Of a stretch of DNA of 64,000 bases, positions 63,061-64,000 are shown in pieces. Within the stretch, counting starts at the first letter, position 1, and each line of letters opens with the position of its first letter. Source of the stretch: Tetradesmus obliquus (Eukaryota > Chlorophyta > Chlorophyceae > Sphaeropleales > Scenedesmaceae); assembly GCA_030272155.1 (NCBI GenBank), contig CP126202.1, forward strand, positions 682,001 through 746,000, in the 5' to 3' direction. The notes under the pieces are model-generated. The model made no database searches. It worked only from the letters and a program-made list of their open reading frames with translations, and had not been told where the DNA came from. The translations under genes and the position numbers were made by a program.

Positions 63061-64000
63061 CCCCCAATCAATACGATACATACATACGATACACCGAGTC
63101 AGCCGCAACGCACAACAACCAGCCACTCATCATCATGCCGCGCCGAACCAGGAAGCTAGAAGCAACTCACCAGCAGCAGCACGTGCATCTCAGCCGCGCT
63201 GCATGCAGGCCAACAAACTGTTGCGTGATGTTGACCCCAGGCGACCGATCACACAAAGATCAAGGCGCCAGCACTGCATCCTGGTACGCCACCAGAAACT
63301 CCCCAATCAGCCCCCTGTCAGGACTCACACCCGCTAAACCATACAGCGGCGCTGACCCCTGCGCCCCTAAACCCCCCGGATCCTTCGCCAAAACCGCCAG
63401 CGCCGCCTTGACATCCGCAATCAGCCCTGGCACAACATCCACGTGCTGCGCAGTGAAGCAGAAGTGCAGCGCAGCCGGCCGCTGCAGCGCATTCAAATGC
63501 CACCCCTTTTGTGTCAGCAGGTCATTCAAACAATACACATTCAGCTGTGCAGGATCAGCCGCTGCAAACGCAACCACTGAGGCATGCGGCTGCCCCAGCA
63601 CCCGCAGCTCCGGAAGCTGCAGGGACAGCTGCCGTTTGAAGTCCCGTGCCGCCCGCATGATGCCATCTGCTGCATTCAGCAAGCCGTCGTGTCCTAGAGC
63701 CACCAGGCTGGCCCATGCTGTGGCAATGACTGCGCCTGATCGTGACCCTGCCATGGTAGGTGAGATGTAGAGGCCGCCGCTCCAATCTGTAACACTCGTG
63801 TACTGGTGCTGCCGCAGCTCTGCAGGCAGCATTGAACACACAAAGAGGCAGTCGTGAACACGACGGTTGTGCAGTCGGTGAACTAGTGGCTCCGCAGCTC
63901 TGCAGTTTCAGTGACATTGAATATTGAGCCAGCAAATGTAGTGGGTGGTTTGAATGACTGCGCCTGAGCGTGAGCCTGCCATGGTGGGTGAGATGTAGAG
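62688..64000 (-). CDS. DPL1: Sphingosine-1-phosphate lyase, C-terminal part (runs off the window)
   Basis: Read leftward from beyond the right edge. The main last exon (63260 to about 63836) encodes TDWSGGLYISPTMAGSRSGA, which matches the conserved GGIYASPTIAGSRPG region of S1P lyases, then HDGLLNAADGIMRAARDFK and the C-terminal domain ending EFLVAYQDAVLAP. A second, nearly identical terminal exon ends at 62688. The enzyme is PLP-dependent and cleaves sphingosine-1-phosphate to hexadecenal and phosphoethanolamine at the ER. The catalytic PLP lysine lies upstream, outside the window. Another partial copy of the SPTMAGSRSG segment begins at about 63950. Which terminal exon is used cannot be told from sequence alone. 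Confidence 0.88.
63260..63632 (-). repeat. First copy of the S1P lyase terminal exon segment
   Basis: Continuous with the upstream exon sequence (TDWSGGLYISPTMAGSR). Stop-to-stop distance to the second copy is 572 bp. Confidence 0.9.

Overview
This is nuclear DNA of a eukaryotic green alga, most likely a chlorophycean (Scenedesmaceae- or Volvocales-like); that placement is inference. The reasons are intron-dense genes with GT/AG borders (typically TGCAG acceptors and GTGAG donors), a pherophorin-type extracellular domain, TGTAA motifs downstream of some stops, and very abundant (CAG/CTG)n runs read as poly-Ala, Gln, Ser or Leu.

Layout. 60-2988: a foldback-like element with modular inverted ends. 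3140-9000 (+): a secreted pherophorin/cadherin-like protein, 13 exons, of which 12 join in phase. 10563-about 28975 (-): an AFG2/SPATA5/CIP111-type double AAA+ ATPase. Its two ATPase modules are separated by a 9.5-kb intron holding a roughly 900-bp alternating purine-pyrimidine repeat, into which a very young Ty3/gypsy chromovirus (13948-21885, identical LTRs, 5-bp target duplication) has inserted. A 545-bp TRIM (15179-15723) with 49-bp terminal repeats and a tRNA-like core is nested in the chromovirus. 29902-32655 (+): a HAD phosphatase, 6 exons, 230 aa. 33639-43447 (+): a GH31 alpha-glucosidase, 16 exons, 957 aa, with a signal peptide. 43448-48397: no convincing gene. 48398-60895 (-): a receptor-like TKL protein kinase. 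60896-62687: no gene seen. 62688 to the window edge (-): the 3' part of a sphingosine-1-phosphate lyase with a duplicated terminal exon.

The most unusual property is common to nearly all the host genes. Around about 30 exon borders, a segment of mostly 105-145 bp spanning the splice junction is repeated in tandem 2 to 6 times. The result is a ladder of decoy acceptors or donors, with only the copy next to the exon body continuing into the full exon. This recurs in five unrelated genes on both strands and is the best candidate here for an undescribed process of intron growth or alternative splicing.

The genes do not form a pathway. Three encode secreted or cell-surface products (pherophorin-like protein, alpha-glucosidase, receptor kinase). 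The others act in ribosome assembly (AFG2), small phosphometabolite turnover (HAD) and sphingolipid breakdown (S1P lyase).
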